From contig NZ_CACVAO010000002.1 of NCBI RefSeq assembly GCF_902726645.1, positions 1 to 64,000 on the forward strand: a stretch of 64,000 bases of DNA, written 5' to 3'. Of this stretch, positions 1 through 9,822 are shown piece after piece. Each line of letters begins with the position of its first letter. Position 1 is the stretch's first letter. A model generated the notes under the pieces. The model was not told the DNA's origin. It did no database searches and saw only the letters and a program-made list of their open reading frames with translations. A program made the position numbers and the translations under genes. Source of the stretch: Halobacillus ihumii. GTDB lineage: Bacteria > Bacillota > Bacilli > Bacillales > Halobacillaceae.

Positions 1-921
1 CCCGATAGCCACTGCGCGATAAGATATTTCATCAACAAGTTCTGGGTTCACTTTTTTCAAGAAAGGCTGAATTGCTGCTCCAATGCGCTTTCTTAAAAAT
101 AAACGTACAAGCCAGTAAATAACGAGGCCCCCAAGGAAGGCCCACAGTATGGTATTGAATTTAACAGCTGCATCCACACCACGCATCCACTCTGGCACAT
201 TAAAAAGTGGAGTCATATTATCGGTCAGTAACTCGCCGTCCGTTGGCCCAGCTATAGCTGGCATTTGGTAAGTAATCTCCACAGTTTGTCCTTCAACAGG
301 AGCTTCGAATGTGGCTTCGTAATTCATCGCATTGAAGGTTGAAGAGATGATGATAAACGCTAAAGCTGCAGCTAGCATATAAATCACGCTCTCTAACCAA
401 AAAGTATGCTTAGACCCTTTACTTTGATCCGTTTGGCGGATTAGAAAGATCAATCCTGCGACAAAACTAATCGATAAAATAGCTTCCCCAAGTGATGCCG
501 TTGTTACATGGATATAAAGCCAATGGGATTGCAATGATGGAACAAGTGGGGATATTTCACTTGAAAACATACTCGCAAAAGCTATAATTAGCAGGGCTAT
601 AGGCAGTGCAAACAATCCTAGAATGTTGATACGGTAAATAAAATATATAACAATAAACCCCAGCACAAGCATCATGCCAAAAAATGTTGTAAATTCATAC
701 AAATTACTAACAGGAACGTGATTACTCGCAACCCATCTTGTAAAGAAGTAGCCGACTTGACTAAGGAAACCTATAATAGTCAATACTATGCCAATGTTAC
801 CTGCCGTTCCCGCATTCTTCCTTTTTTTATCACGAATCGTTCCTCCGAAGAAAAATGTAGCAATTAAATAGATAATAAAAGCAGCATAAAGCAGGTTACT
901 GCTTATTGTAGTCAACTCCAT
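1..921 (-). CDS. ccsB: Cytochrome c biogenesis protein CcsB/ResC (partial)
   Basis: Polytopic membrane protein of the system II cytochrome c maturation complex, which with ResB carries heme across the membrane and attaches it to apocytochrome c. About 307 residues are visible and the C-terminus runs off the left edge. The ATG at 921 follows AGGAGG with good spacing. Seen: repeated hydrophobic segments, a tryptophan motif (SHWLYIHV, then SLGEA) typical of heme-handling CcsA/CcsB proteins, and an extracytoplasmic loop before the last visible segment. It lies 30 bases downstream of resB on the same strand, the normal resB-resC order; resA is absent from the upstream side, where bdbC sits instead. 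Confidence 0.9.
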   Translation of the reverse strand, partial: MELTTISSNLLYAAFIIYLIATFFFGGTIRDKKRKNAGTAGNIGIVLTIIGFLSQVGYFFTRWVASNHVPVSNLYEFTTFFGMMLVLGFIVIYFIYRINILGLFALPIALLIIAFASMFSSEISPLVPSLQSHWLYIHVTTASLGEAILSISFVAGLIFLIRQTDQSKGSKHTFWLESVIYMLAAALAFIIISSTFNAMNYEATFEAPVEGQTVEITYQMPAIAGPTDGELLTDNMTPLFNVPEWMRGVDAAVKFNTILWAFLGGLVIYWLVRLFLRKRIGAAIQPFLKKVNPELVDEISYRAVAIG

Positions 922-951
922 TTTAGATCCTCCTTGATGGCCCCTTAGAGG

Positions 952-2574
952 CTAATTATCCATCTCTTGTTGATCCTTAGGTGACTCTATCCCCGTACCG
1001 TCAATCACTCGTTCAATATCACGTTTTAATGCAAACCAGTTCTTGTTCGTATGGGCCGCGATCCATACTCCATTTTCCTTTGGTTTAATCCATATCCTTC
1101 TATGATTCCAGTACATCCCTTGAATGACGCCAATCATGAAAATGGCTCCACCTAACGCAATGAAAGGAAGCGTATAATCCTTACGAACCGTCAGTCCGGT
1201 TACATCCCGTACATCAAATTCGGTTAGGCCTATTTTATAATTATTTTGACCCGTCGCATCAACATTGACACCAATTCCCACAAAACTTATCTCTGGTTTC
1301 GATTCACCTGGTGGATACACATTAAATACAAATGCTGGGTTTTTTGGATATTTAGATACAGACACGGGTTCACCGTCTTGGAGTTCATATTCCGGGTAGT
1401 AAGAATCAAGAACCACACGATAGCCACTATCGAGTTGGTATTCCGATTTTGGTTCAGACAAATTCACAGTAAATTGCCCATAAGAGCTATCTTCATTGTT
1501 TTTATCATGAATCTTGAACGTCATTTCTTTAAATTCATTTAATTGATAGCTTGCCTGATAAAGAGCAAACCCACCGAATTTAATGGGATGATTCACGCGA
1601 ATTTGATCTTCTTTAATTTTTTCAAGCTCAGGATCTCCGCCGACTAAAATAGGATCTGTTCTTTTATAAATAACAGCATTCGTTTGATAGGTCTTCGGTA
1701 CGGGCCCTCCATTGTTTTCAAGGGCCTCCTGAAATCGTTCGACGTCCTCGTCGTATGTTTCTAGAATAAACTTTTCATTCTTGATGTAATATTGTCCCTC
1801 CGTACCGTTTATAACAGCCGTCTCACCCTCTCGGACCCAAATGTAATCATCAACATAAAGAGCAGGAATGAATCTGAGCAACGTCCCCAGTAGAAAGATA
1901 ATTAAACCAATGTGGTTGACATAAGGTCCCCATCTAGAAAAACGGTTTTTCTCTGCCAAGATATGACCATCTTGCTCCTTAACCTTAAAATGTCTCTTTT
2001 CCAAGTTAGCCTTCAGTTTCTCCCTATCAACAAAACTAGATTCCGTCACACCGAATATTCTTTGCTTTTTCATAAATAGATCATGACGTTTAGGTTTTTG
2101 TATTCTCAGTGTTTTATAAAGAGGTACAAACCGATCGATACTAGCAATAACGATTGAAATGCCAATCATCGCAAGTAAAAGCATATACCACCAGGAGCTA
2201 TATAAATTGTGAAAGCCTAACTGATAATAGATCTGTCCTGCTAAACCATATTGATCAACGTAATGGGTTGAGGCACTAACACCAGGAGGTATATACATTT
2301 CTTGTGGAAATATCGTTCCAACTGCTGAAGCGATTAAGGTAAGTACAATAAGCCACACTCCAACTTTAACTGACGAAAAGAAATTCCATACTTTATCGAT
2401 GATTGTGCGATTATACGTTTGGGATCTCCTGGCACTCCCATCATATCTCATATTTAATAAGGATTGATTATCGACCCCATAGTTATGCTGATTTGCTATA
2501 GGCTTACCACAGGCTTCACATAGTACCGTTCCCTCTGGATTCACATGCCCGCATTCACATTTAATGTTTGTCAT
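952..2574 (-). CDS. resB: Cytochrome c biogenesis protein ResB
   Basis: ResB partners CcsB/ResC in system II cytochrome c maturation at the outer face of the membrane. The N-terminus has a four-cysteine zinc-ribbon-like motif (C6, C8, C19, C22) as in Bacillus ResB, followed by three hydrophobic segments, a long extracytoplasmic domain (about residues 240-470) and a final membrane segment near residues 475-495. ATG at 2574 is preferred over the in-frame TTG at 2580 because a GAGG ribosome site is spaced correctly for it. Length (540 aa) is normal for the family. Probably cotranscribed with ccsB. Confidence 0.93.
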   Translation of the reverse strand: MTNIKCECGHVNPEGTVLCEACGKPIANQHNYGVDNQSLLNMRYDGSARRSQTYNRTIIDKVWNFFSSVKVGVWLIVLTLIASAVGTIFPQEMYIPPGVSASTHYVDQYGLAGQIYYQLGFHNLYSSWWYMLLLAMIGISIVIASIDRFVPLYKTLRIQKPKRHDLFMKKQRIFGVTESSFVDREKLKANLEKRHFKVKEQDGHILAEKNRFSRWGPYVNHIGLIIFLLGTLLRFIPALYVDDYIWVREGETAVINGTEGQYYIKNEKFILETYDEDVERFQEALENNGGPVPKTYQTNAVIYKRTDPILVGGDPELEKIKEDQIRVNHPIKFGGFALYQASYQLNEFKEMTFKIHDKNNEDSSYGQFTVNLSEPKSEYQLDSGYRVVLDSYYPEYELQDGEPVSVSKYPKNPAFVFNVYPPGESKPEISFVGIGVNVDATGQNNYKIGLTEFDVRDVTGLTVRKDYTLPFIALGGAIFMIGVIQGMYWNHRRIWIKPKENGVWIAAHTNKNWFALKRDIERVIDGTGIESPKDQQEMDN

Positions 2575-2667
2575 ACACAAACCTCACAATTCAAAGGTTC
2601 TATGCCTTTTAAGTTATCTATTGTAAATACCCGTGGAGTTGTTTTGGCTAATCGCCCTTGCTACGAA

Positions 2668-3096
2668 TTATTTCCTTACCGACAGCAGCAATATACTAAT
2701 GAGGCTGAATGCAAGTAAAGCTAAAAAGGGAATGGTTATAAAGCCAAACCAATTGATGTATTCAGAACTACAAGGAACCCCTTGCGTACAGGGCTTTATT
2801 TTAGCAAACCCAGGTACCTTCTGCTCCATATAATGAAAGATGGAAACAAGTCCTCCGATGATGGATAAAGGTAATACATATTTTATAACTTTCCGATCAT
2901 TGAAAAACGTAGCAATGCCAAGGATGATACTCATCGGATACATAAAAATTCGCTGAACCCAACAGAGCTCACAAGGAACAAACCCCCGAATATCACTGAA
3001 GTAGAGACTGCCAAGGGTGGCAAGGACAGAGATGATCCAAGCCATGTAGAGAAGATAAGACGGACGGTTTTTCTTATTTTCCATAGCCTTATCCAT
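2668..3096 (-). CDS. bdbC: Disulfide bond formation protein BdbC (DsbB family)
   Basis: Four-helix membrane thiol oxidoreductase that passes electrons from BdbD to quinone. The two cysteine pairs expected of the family are visible: CELC in the first external loop and a CTQGVPC pair in the second loop. It overlaps the end of bdbD, so the two are translationally coupled. In-frame starts exist at 3108, 3105, 3096 and 3084, none with a strong ribosome site; 3084 would align best with the short Bacillus subtilis protein. Oxidation of secreted cysteines and heme attachment by the neighbouring resB/ccsB are functionally linked. Confidence 0.9.
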   Translation of the reverse strand: MDKAMENKKNRPSYLLYMAWIISVLATLGSLYFSDIRGFVPCELCWVQRIFMYPMSIILGIATFFNDRKVIKYVLPLSIIGGLVSIFHYMEQKVPGFAKIKPCTQGVPCSSEYINWFGFITIPFLALLAFSLISILLLSVRK

Positions 3097-3778
3097 TATT
3101 ATCATCAAGATTTTGGTTGATTAAACTAGTAATTGCTTTGTAATCAAACGGGTTTTCTAAGATTTGACCATTGATCATGATGGTTGGAGTTTGTTGGACG
3201 TCATATTCGTTGACCAGATCCGTATCGTTTTGAACTTCTTGAGAAATGGCACCTGAGTGAAGATCCTGTCTCATTTGTGTTAGATCTATGGAAGGAACAC
3301 TTTCCTCAGCTACCTCAAGAACTTTTTCATCTGACAACCATTTTTGATCATGATTTACGTCTGGTTGGGCCTCAAAAAGAGCTTTATGAAAATCCCAAAA
3401 AGCTTCCGGTTTTTGTTTGTAAACGGCTTCTCCAGCTTGGGCAGCTAATTTAGATCCTTCTCCATGAAACGGAGTATTAATATAAGTAAAATTGGCTTTT
3501 CCAGTATCAATGAATTCCTCTTTTAATTGCGGATACACACGCTTACTCCATTTCTTACAGGCAGGGCATTTATAATCACCGAATTCAATGATTTGTACAG
3601 GTGCATTATCCTCTCCCATAGTGGGGTGGTTTTTTATCGAAGGGGATTCACTTGTCGTATGGCTTTCTTTTTCTCCTGCACTTTCGCTTTGGTTATTTAA
3701 TAAAACAAGGGTGGTAATCAACCCTATAATTACTAAAGTAACCACCATAATTATAGGCATAGGATTCTTTTTAGACAT
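3089..3778 (-). CDS. bdbD: Thiol-disulfide oxidoreductase BdbD (DsbA-like)
   Basis: Membrane-anchored thioredoxin-fold oxidase. An N-terminal hydrophobic anchor (about residues 10-30) is followed by a low-complexity linker and a thioredoxin-like domain with the active-site motif CPAC in 'GDYKCPACKKW', and the cis-proline region 'QQTPTIMING'. ATG at 3778 follows AAGGAG by 8 bases; a GTG nine bases upstream overlaps that ribosome site and is less likely. It forms an overlapping pair with bdbC, and BdbC probably reoxidises it. Confidence 0.93.
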   Translation of the reverse strand: MSKKNPMPIIMVVTLVIIGLITTLVLLNNQSESAGEKESHTTSESPSIKNHPTMGEDNAPVQIIEFGDYKCPACKKWSKRVYPQLKEEFIDTGKANFTYINTPFHGEGSKLAAQAGEAVYKQKPEAFWDFHKALFEAQPDVNHDQKWLSDEKVLEVAEESVPSIDLTQMRQDLHSGAISQEVQNDTDLVNEYDVQQTPTIMINGQILENPFDYKAITSLINQNLDDNNG

Positions 3779-3888
3779 GGACTTCACTCCTTAACGGTTT
3801 ATTTTTTAGCAAGATACGCTAGATTTAGAACAACCCTATCATGAAAATTGATTGGGGTTTACGCATGATTATAACGATTCCATGACAT

Positions 3889-4017
3889 TTAAGGCTTTCT
3901 ACGATCACTCTCTTTTTTTCTCTTATTTCGTTTTAAAAGGATGACTATGAATATCGTGTATATAATAGATATACCTACAGCCATGAGGGTTATAGACACA
4001 AAAAATGGATCAATCAT
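3889..4017 (-). CDS. Small single-span membrane protein (42 aa)
   Basis: Small ORF missed by a length cut-off. It starts with MIDPFFVSI, has one hydrophobic segment (about residues 5-28) and ends in a very basic tail (KRNKRKK...RRKP). AAAGGAG stands 8-9 bases before the ATG, supporting translation. I do not recognise the family. A 20-bp perfect palindrome of the CadC-operator type lies about 90 bases upstream with a TATAAT box (on the minus strand, 4075-4080) between it and the gene. It may therefore belong to the same metal-responsive regulon as cadCA. Confidence 0.6.
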   Translation of the reverse strand: MIDPFFVSITLMAVGISIIYTIFIVILLKRNKRKKESDRRKP

Positions 4018-4103
4018 AAAAGAACTCCTTTCTTTGAAAAAATCTACTTCTTTAAAACTTTTTCAATTGAACCGATTATAGTTTAACACCCAAATATATA
4101 CCC

Positions 4104-4123
4104 ATTCAAATAATTATTTGAAT
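4104..4123. promoter_or_regulatory. Perfect 20-bp palindrome, candidate CadC operator
   Basis: The sequence ATTCAAATAATTATTTGAAT is a perfect inverted repeat. Its 16-bp core is identical to the palindrome at the cadC promoter (5511-5526). It lies upstream of the minus-strand gene at 3889-4017, next to a minus-strand TATAAT at 4075-4080. Binding by CadC is inferred from the identity of the two sites. Confidence 0.65.
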
Positions 4124-4250
4124 GTTGGCATAATGTTATCTTTCATTTTACAACCTTATGTTCTAGTTGAGAGGAAACTAGTGTTAACCGATGAGTATCT
4201 CATTCCTTTTTAAGATCTAGCATTATGAAATGTGATCTCGAAAATAACAA

Positions 4251-4273
4251 AAGGCACTCTGGGAAAGAGTGCC
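4251..4273 (-). terminator. Rho-independent terminator after ctaG-like gene
   Basis: Arms GGCACTC and GAGTGCC form a hairpin downstream of the stop at 4312; on the minus strand it is followed by TTTTGTTATTTT. Confidence 0.75.
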
Positions 4274-4311
4274 TCATAAATGAAAAATAGCTATTAAAGG
4301 AACAAATCAAT

Positions 4312-5250
4312 TTACTCGTTTACAAAATGCTCTGGTAATTCATCAATTTGTGCATCCTTCGCTCTCTCCAATCGTGCCCATTTAAAGAATACATAGGTTA
4401 TCGCCGTACCATAGGAAAACTCCTGAACGACCTTCATAATGATACCCCCTAGTCGCTGATCCTGTAGTGGGCCAAGCCATGGGAAAAGTTGGGGTGATTC
4501 AAAGATAGAAGGATATATTACATCTCCCCCAAAAATAATTAAAGCACAGGCTGGTGTTATTAACAGTCCATTCGCAAACATATAACCAAGTTTCTTTAAA
4601 TAGGACATGTCGTTAATTTGACCTTCTGGTGCCAAAACTTGGATCCACATTAAGAATGCAGATGTGTTCAAGACAATATGTAAGATCTCCAGTAGAATAA
4701 ATTCCTCCAGAAAGTATTCATAGATTGATGGTATATGGTAAAAGGACCAAAGTGCATTAAATAATATTAAATTAATCAAAGGAGACTTTAAAATACGTAA
4801 AATTTTTGGTTTGAATATTTTTTCGTCCAAAAAATGATAAAACCCTTGTGGCATACCTAATAGAATAAGGGGGGGCATGACAATATACATCAAAGATGTT
4901 TGAAGCATATGCGCACTAAATACAAGATTGTTGGATAAGATAGCAAGAGGGCCTGCTAATGTAATATAAATGGTTAATAACCCTAATAGAAAACATATCT
5001 TCTTCCTAAGATTACGTTCTCCTAAACGTTTCTTTGATATTTTACGCATTGTCCTAAGGTAAGCAATGTAAACCACTATTAAAGACAAAAGTAAAATGGG
5101 ATTTAGTATCTCGAACCAAGTGTACTGTTGAAATAAATTCCCTTCACCAGTTGCCCTTACATCTGGGTTATGAGCAAATGCTTGAATGGGTAAAAAGATA
5201 AACAAGAACAGTGTTAAACCTAGTATGTTTAATCGATTCTTTACTTTCAT
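4312..5250 (-). CDS. ctaG: CtaG-like cytochrome c oxidase assembly membrane protein
   Basis: CtaG/Caa3-CtaG family membrane protein (312 aa) needed for assembly of copper-containing heme-copper oxidases. It has a signal-like first segment, then 'HNPDVR' and about seven transmembrane helices with conserved motifs such as HMLQTSLMYIVMPPLILLGMP. ATG at 5250 follows AAGGAG with 8-base spacing; an in-frame ATG at 5277 lacks a site. It is divergent from cadC. Its presence beside bdb, res and copper genes, with qox genes at the far end of the window, suggests a respiratory/metal cargo set. Confidence 0.85.
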   Translation of the reverse strand: MKVKNRLNILGLTLFLFIFLPIQAFAHNPDVRATGEGNLFQQYTWFEILNPILLLSLIVVYIAYLRTMRKISKKRLGERNLRKKICFLLGLLTIYITLAGPLAILSNNLVFSAHMLQTSLMYIVMPPLILLGMPQGFYHFLDEKIFKPKILRILKSPLINLILFNALWSFYHIPSIYEYFLEEFILLEILHIVLNTSAFLMWIQVLAPEGQINDMSYLKKLGYMFANGLLITPACALIIFGGDVIYPSIFESPQLFPWLGPLQDQRLGGIIMKVVQEFSYGTAITYVFFKWARLERAKDAQIDELPEHFVNE

Positions 5251-5469
5251 ATTTTTATCTCCTTGTTTTTCGGCCATTTCCTATTTACATAGAAAAAAAT
5301 TCCGAATTGGTATTTTCAAAAAACAATGTAAACAAACGTTGTCTCTGAATTTAACATGCTTTATAAACTTTTTGAAGTGCGTTTTGTGTTTACTTATAAG
5401 TTTGGTTTACGGACCAACTGGATAAACCTCCTCAATAAATCAGTGACATAATTGGTGTAAATACCCGCG

Positions 5470-5527
5470 TTGACATATGCGCAGTAAACGCATAAAATAT
5501 AAACTAATAATCAAATAATTATTTGAA
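5470..5527 (+). promoter_or_regulatory. cadC promoter with overlapping CadC operator
   Basis: TTGACA (5470-5475), a 17-base spacer and TAAAAT (5493-5498) make a good sigma-A promoter. The palindrome TCAAATAATTATTTGA (5511-5526) begins about 12 bases after the -10 box, over the likely transcription start and just before the ribosome site. A bound ArsR-family repressor would block initiation there. Confidence 0.8.
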
Positions 5528-5540
5528 TGAGGGTGGTAAA

Positions 5541-5930
5541 ATGAGTAAAGATATAGTGAACGCTGGGTCTCCCGATACATGTGATACATTTTGTTACGAT
5601 GAAGAGATCGTTAACCGGATACAACCTCAAATGGATAACGTTCAGGGTGTAGAGTTGATTTTTAAGGCATTATCCGATGCCACACGTTTAAAAATTGCCT
5701 ATGCTTTAACATTAGAAACGGAGCTATGCGTGTGTGATGTGGCCAACATCATTGGTTCAACCACGGCAACGGCTTCCCATCATCTACGATTATTACGAAA
5801 TATGAAATTGGCTAAGTATCGAAAAGAGGGGAAGCTTGTCTTTTATTCTCTAGCTGATGAACATGTCCATCAGTTAGTGTCTATCGCGATGATTCATTCA
5901 AAAGAAGGTGATTCTAATGGAAGACCATAA
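5541..5930 (+). CDS. cadC: ArsR/SmtB-family metal sensor repressor CadC
   Basis: Winged-helix repressor that leaves its operator on binding Cd(II), Pb(II) or Zn(II). The CadC-type alpha3N site is complete: an N-terminal pair (C14, C18 in PDTCDTFC) and ELCVC (C63, C65) at the start of the recognition-helix region; SHHLRLLR marks the DNA helix. ATG at 5541 follows GAGGGTGG; an upstream in-frame TTG at 5523 lies inside the operator and is rejected. It overlaps the start of cadA by 14 bases, so the two are cotranscribed and autoregulated. Confidence 0.95.
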   Translation: MSKDIVNAGSPDTCDTFCYDEEIVNRIQPQMDNVQGVELIFKALSDATRLKIAYALTLETELCVCDVANIIGSTTATASHHLRLLRNMKLAKYRKEGKLVFYSLADEHVHQLVSIAMIHSKEGDSNGRP

Positions 5931-8031
5931 AAACGTTTATCGTCTTCAAGGATTATCCTGTACAAATTGTGCCGCCAAATTTGAAAAAAACATACGCGAT
6001 ATTCAAACCGTTAATGATGTCGATCTTAACTTTGGCGCATCTAAAATAACAGTCCATGGGGATGCATCGGTTGAACAGTTGGAACAGGCAGGAGCCTTTG
6101 ATGGAATCAAAGTTTATCCTGAACGCCAACGACAACCAGAGAAGAAGGAACCTTTTTGGAAGAACCGTGGAAATGTCATGACGATGGTTTCTTTATTCTT
6201 CATTGTGATTGGATATGTTCTATCGTTTCAATTAGGGGAAGATGACGTCATAACGATTGGCACGTTTGCGACAGCAATCTTAGTTGGGGGTTTTGAATTA
6301 TTCAAGGTAGGTCTGAAGAACCTAACCAAGTTTCAATTTGATATGAAAACCTTAATGACCATTGCCATTATCGGTGCTGCTGTTATTGGAGAATGGGGGG
6401 AAGGTGCTGTTGTTGTTTTCTTATTTGCTTTGAGTGAAGCACTGGAAGGCTACTCCATGGATAAGGCACGCCAGTCCATTCGATCTTTAATGGACATCGC
6501 CCCCAATAGGGCTACCATTAGACGTGGCGATGAAGTTATGGAAATGGACGTTGAGGATGTTCAAATCGATGATGTTATGCTTATCAAACCAGGGCAGAAA
6601 ATCGCTATGGATGGTGAGGTCGTCAAAGGTCAATCGTCGATTAATCAATCAGCGATAACAGGAGAATCCATACCAGCCCATAAAAACGTTGGAGATGAAG
6701 TATTTGCCGGAACGTTAAATGAAGAAGGTGTGTTGGAAGTTCGTGTGACCAAGCACGTAGAAGATACAACGATTTCCCAAATCATTCATCTAGTTGAGGA
6801 AGCACAAGCTGAAAAGGCACCGTCTCAACAGTTTGTCGATAAATTTGCCAAATACTATACTCCGGCTATTATAACGATTGCTTTCCTTGTCGGTGTTATT
6901 CCTCCCCTTTTCATGGGTGGGGTATGGTCCGAATGGATTTATCAGGGTCTAGCTGTTCTAGTTGTTGGTTGTCCTTGTGCGCTTGTTATTTCAACTCCAG
7001 TCGCCATTGTTACGGCGATTGGAAATGCTGCACGTAGGGGCGTGCTTATTAAAGGTGGAATTCATTTAGAGGAAACCGGGCGTTTAAAAGTCGTGGCTTT
7101 TGATAAGACGGGGACCCTCACTGAAGGTGTCCCTGAAGTGACAGATATAGTGTCTATATCAGGAATCGAACAGGAAAAGTTGTTAGGTGTTGCAGCTGCT
7201 ATTGAAGAATATTCACAACACCCCCTTGCTTCAGCAATTATTCGTAAGGCTGAACAGGATAATACGGAGTCCTATACAGCTGAAGATTTCCAATCCATTA
7301 CAGGCAAAGGTGCAAAAGCGTCCATCAAACAAACGACGTACTATATTGGAAGTCCATCTTTATTCCATGAACTAAGCTCTATTTCAAACGAAATACAACA
7401 ACAAGTCAAACACCTACAAATACAGGGTAAAACTGTCATGCTGGTTGGGAACGAACAAGAAATAAACGGCTTAATAGCTGTGGCTGATCAAGTTCGCAAG
7501 GATAGTCCGTCCATCCTTCAAAAACTGCACAAGTTAGGTGTTAAAAAGACGGTGATGTTAACAGGAGATAATGAAGGTACAGGAAAGGCCATTGGTCAAC
7601 AGTTAGGGATAACCGAAGTGAAAGCTGAACTCTTGCCCCAAGATAAACTGGATGCCATTAAGTCTCTTCGGGAACAACATGGAAATGTCGCAATGGTGGG
7701 AGACGGTGTGAATGATGCCCCTGCCTTAGCAACGGCTACGGTTGGTGTGGCTATGGGGGGAGCTGGAACAGATACAGCCCTAGAAACAGCCGATATCGCT
7801 TTAATGGCTGATGATTTAGATAAGCTTCCTTATACCATATCCTTAAGCCGGAAAGCTTTAAATGTGATTAAACAAAATGTGACCTTTGCCCTTGGAATAA
7901 AAGTTATAGCTTTGTTACTAGTTATACCCGGTTGGTTGACTCTATGGTTGGCAATATTCGCTGACATGGGAGCCACGCTTATTGTCATTTTAAATTCCTT
8001 ACGATTAATGAAGTCAAAATATGGTGGTTAA
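5917..8031 (+). CDS. cadA: Cadmium/zinc/lead-exporting P1B-type ATPase CadA
   Basis: Metal-efflux P-type ATPase of the Zn/Cd/Pb class (704 aa). Order seen: N-terminal heavy-metal-associated domain with GLSCTNC (C15, C18), membrane segments, actuator region with TGES, the CPC metal site (about C352 and C354), phosphorylation motif DKTGT (about D396), HP-type motif in 'SQHPLASAI', and [10 protein letters not shown] near the C-terminus. ATG at 5917 follows AAGGTGA inside the end of cadC; the longer GTG start at 5908 is less likely. It is followed by a strong terminator. Confidence 0.96.
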   Translation: MEDHKNVYRLQGLSCTNCAAKFEKNIRDIQTVNDVDLNFGASKITVHGDASVEQLEQAGAFDGIKVYPERQRQPEKKEPFWKNRGNVMTMVSLFFIVIGYVLSFQLGEDDVITIGTFATAILVGGFELFKVGLKNLTKFQFDMKTLMTIAIIGAAVIGEWGEGAVVVFLFALSEALEGYSMDKARQSIRSLMDIAPNRATIRRGDEVMEMDVEDVQIDDVMLIKPGQKIAMDGEVVKGQSSINQSAITGESIPAHKNVGDEVFAGTLNEEGVLEVRVTKHVEDTTISQIIHLVEEAQAEKAPSQQFVDKFAKYYTPAIITIAFLVGVIPPLFMGGVWSEWIYQGLAVLVVGCPCALVISTPVAIVTAIGNAARRGVLIKGGIHLEETGRLKVVAFDKTGTLTEGVPEVTDIVSISGIEQEKLLGVAAAIEEYSQHPLASAIIRKAEQDNTESYTAEDFQSITGKGAKASIKQTTYYIGSPSLFHELSSISNEIQQQVKHLQIQGKTVMLVGNEQEINGLIAVADQVRKDSPSILQKLHKLGVKKTVMLTGDNEGTGKAIGQQLGITEVKAELLPQDKLDAIKSLREQHGNVAMVGDGVNDAPALATATVGVAMGGAGTDTALETADIALMADDLDKLPYTISLSRKALNVIKQNVTFALGIKVIALLLVIPGWLTLWLAIFADMGATLIVILNSLRLMKSKYGG

Positions 8032-8037
8032 ATATAA

Positions 8038-8069
8038 ATCCCCTTTTCCTTTTTGGAAGGGGATTTTTT
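8038..8069 (+). terminator. Rho-independent terminator of cadCA
   Basis: Inverted repeat AATCCCCTT / AAGGGGATT followed by TTTTTT, seven bases after the cadA stop. Confidence 0.9.
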
Positions 8070-8159
8070 AATAATTAAACGATCGTAATCTCGTTAAAAC
8101 CGAATAAATCATTTTTTTGAGTGGAACATATAGGGAAGGAAGTAAGGGGAGGATCAAAC

Positions 8160-9014
8160 ATGAAATTGAACAGCCCTAGGTTTGGAGCATGGTTTAGTAC
8201 ATTTGCCTATTTATTGGTTGCTGCCATTAAAGTTATAATTGCTTTACAAGCTGCCTCAGTTGCGTTATTAGCAGACGGCTTAAATAATCTTACCGACATT
8301 GTCACCTCTGTAGCGCTTATTATTGGGTTATACATAGCTAAGAAAAAGCGTGATGATAATCATCCTTATGGACATTTACGGGCTGAAAACGTAGCTTCCC
8401 TATTAGCCTCATTTGTCATTGCTATGATCGGTTTTCAAATCTTATTTGATACAACTCGTTCCATTATTAATAATAATTACGCTACCCCAGACCCCTTAGC
8501 TTCTTGGATTGCTTTTGGAAGTGGAGCCTTCATGTTTATTGTTTATTTTATAAATCGTAATATAGCTTCTAAAGCCAATAGCCAAGGTTTAAAGGCCATT
8601 GCGAAAGACAACTTTTCCGATGCTTTAGTGAGTATTGGTACGGGGATTGGAATATTAGGAGCACAGTTAGGTCTTTCTTGGTTGGATCCGATTACAGGTG
8701 TTGTGATTGGTCTTGTAATCCTATGGGCAGCATGGGAGATTTTTGAGGAAACTTCTTTGATTTTAACAGATGGAATTAACCCTGATGACATACAAAAATA
8801 CAAGGAGACTATTTCCAATATTGATGAAGTCGAAAGTGTGAAAGACATAAAAGCAAGGACTTCAGGTAGTAAGGTTATAATAGATGTAGCCATTACACTT
8901 CCCCCAAATCTTACGGTTAAAGAAGTTACCCATATTGTTAATAAGATAAAAGAATTAACAAAAGAAAAGCATGATAGTCTTGTCACGTTGGTAGAAACTG
9001 TTCAATGCAAATAA
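8160..9014 (+). CDS. Cation diffusion facilitator (CDF) family metal exporter
   Basis: Proton-coupled divalent metal exporter (284 aa). Membrane half with the CDF metal-site motifs 'ADGLNNLTD' (helix 2) and 'DNFSDALVS' (helix 5), plus HPYGHLRAE between helices 2 and 3; a cytoplasmic C-terminal domain covers about residues 205-284. ATG at 8160 follows GGGGAGG by 7 bases. It is a separate unit from cadCA, with terminators on both sides. It lacks the histidine-rich tails of the CzcD-like exporter at 12.4 kb; substrate (Mn, Fe, Zn or Cd) cannot be told from sequence. Confidence 0.9.
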   Translation: MKLNSPRFGAWFSTFAYLLVAAIKVIIALQAASVALLADGLNNLTDIVTSVALIIGLYIAKKKRDDNHPYGHLRAENVASLLASFVIAMIGFQILFDTTRSIINNNYATPDPLASWIAFGSGAFMFIVYFINRNIASKANSQGLKAIAKDNFSDALVSIGTGIGILGAQLGLSWLDPITGVVIGLVILWAAWEIFEETSLILTDGINPDDIQKYKETISNIDEVESVKDIKARTSGSKVIIDVAITLPPNLTVKEVTHIVNKIKELTKEKHDSLVTLVETVQCK

Positions 9015-9038
9015 AGTTACTTGCCTTCAACGTCTGAA

Positions 9039-9072
9039 AGCCGCATTTTCAATAAAGAATGCGGCTGTTTTA
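9039..9072 (+). terminator. Rho-independent terminator after CDF gene
   Basis: AGCCGCATT (9039-9047) pairs with AATGCGGCT (9058-9066), followed by GTTTT. Confidence 0.85.
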
Positions 9073-9167
9073 AAAAATTATTTCGTTATTTAGCAATCGC
9101 GTCCCTTTTGTGGAACTAGAATATGTACATTTAAAGGAGTAACCTACTCCTTATGAGATGGCATTTG

Positions 9168-9368
9168 TCAGCCACCTTCTATACAAGTAGTCGTTGAACT
9201 TCCAACAATAGCATTGAGTTCTTGAAGTAAAGGAGTCAACGCATTAGCTTCAACCATTGTCCCTAAAGCTTTTTCAGCTAGTGGAATATTGTGTTTCTTA
9301 AAAACATCGACTGTATTCCCCCAAACTTCAACGATAGCTTTGGGTGACATATTTGATTGTATAATCAC
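9168..9368 (-). CDS. Small protein with DUF542/ScdA-N-like fold signature, cysteine-poor
   Basis: 66-residue protein starting at GTG 9368 behind AAAAAGGAGG. The pattern 'SPKAIVEVWGNTVDVFKKHNI' resembles the N-terminal domain of ScdA/RIC iron-sulfur repair proteins (DUF542), but the cysteines usual in that domain are missing and only one cysteine remains near the C-terminus. It begins just inside the tail of the YnfA-like gene, so the two are cotranscribed. Function unknown; the family link is tentative. Confidence 0.55.
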   Translation of the reverse strand: MIIQSNMSPKAIVEVWGNTVDVFKKHNIPLAEKALGTMVEANALTPLLQELNAIVGSSTTTCIEGG

Positions 9369-9384
9369 TTTGATAACCTCCTTT

Positions 9385-9705
9385 TTATTGGCGTGGGGCA
9401 AACAACATAACAGAAACTCCAACTAAGCATATACCTGCACCTACCCAGTCATAAAAATCAGGCGTTTTTTTATCAATACCCCATCCCCAAAGGACAGATA
9501 ATATTATAAAAACACCTCCGTAGGCCGCATAAACTCTCCCGAAAGAAGGGAACGTTTGAAACGTAGCTATAACACCATACATAGCTAAGGATAAGCCACC
9601 TAACATCCCCCAATAAAAAGGTTTTCCTTCTCTCAGCCACAGCCAAATAAGATACCCACCACCAATTTCAGCTAACCCAGCTAAAAGGAATAATACAATT
9701 GTCAT
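9385..9705 (-). CDS. YnfA/UPF0060 family small membrane protein
   Basis: Four hydrophobic helices in 106 residues, with '[17 protein letters not shown]', '[17 protein letters not shown]' and '[17 protein letters not shown]', which are hallmarks of the UPF0060/YnfA family. It is related in size and topology to small multidrug resistance transporters; the role is not firmly established. ATG at 9705 follows GAGGG; the TTG two codons upstream is less likely. Cotranscribed with the small gene at 9168. Confidence 0.88.
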   Translation of the reverse strand: MTIVLFLLAGLAEIGGGYLIWLWLREGKPFYWGMLGGLSLAMYGVIATFQTFPSFGRVYAAYGGVFIILSVLWGWGIDKKTPDFYDWVGAGICLVGVSVMLFAPRQ

Positions 9706-9822
9706 AACCAACCCTCACTTCATTTTTTACCGTTTTTAACCTTTTACATAAGACATTCTACAAACTTGCCCGGACAAAAAGATGGATTGGCCATAAAGGG
9801 GAATTCTCTTCTTTCACATGAT

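Noticed and set aside
8543..8986. 147-codon minus ORF inside the CDF transporter gene
   Set aside because: Shadow of a clear membrane transporter gene on the plus strand.
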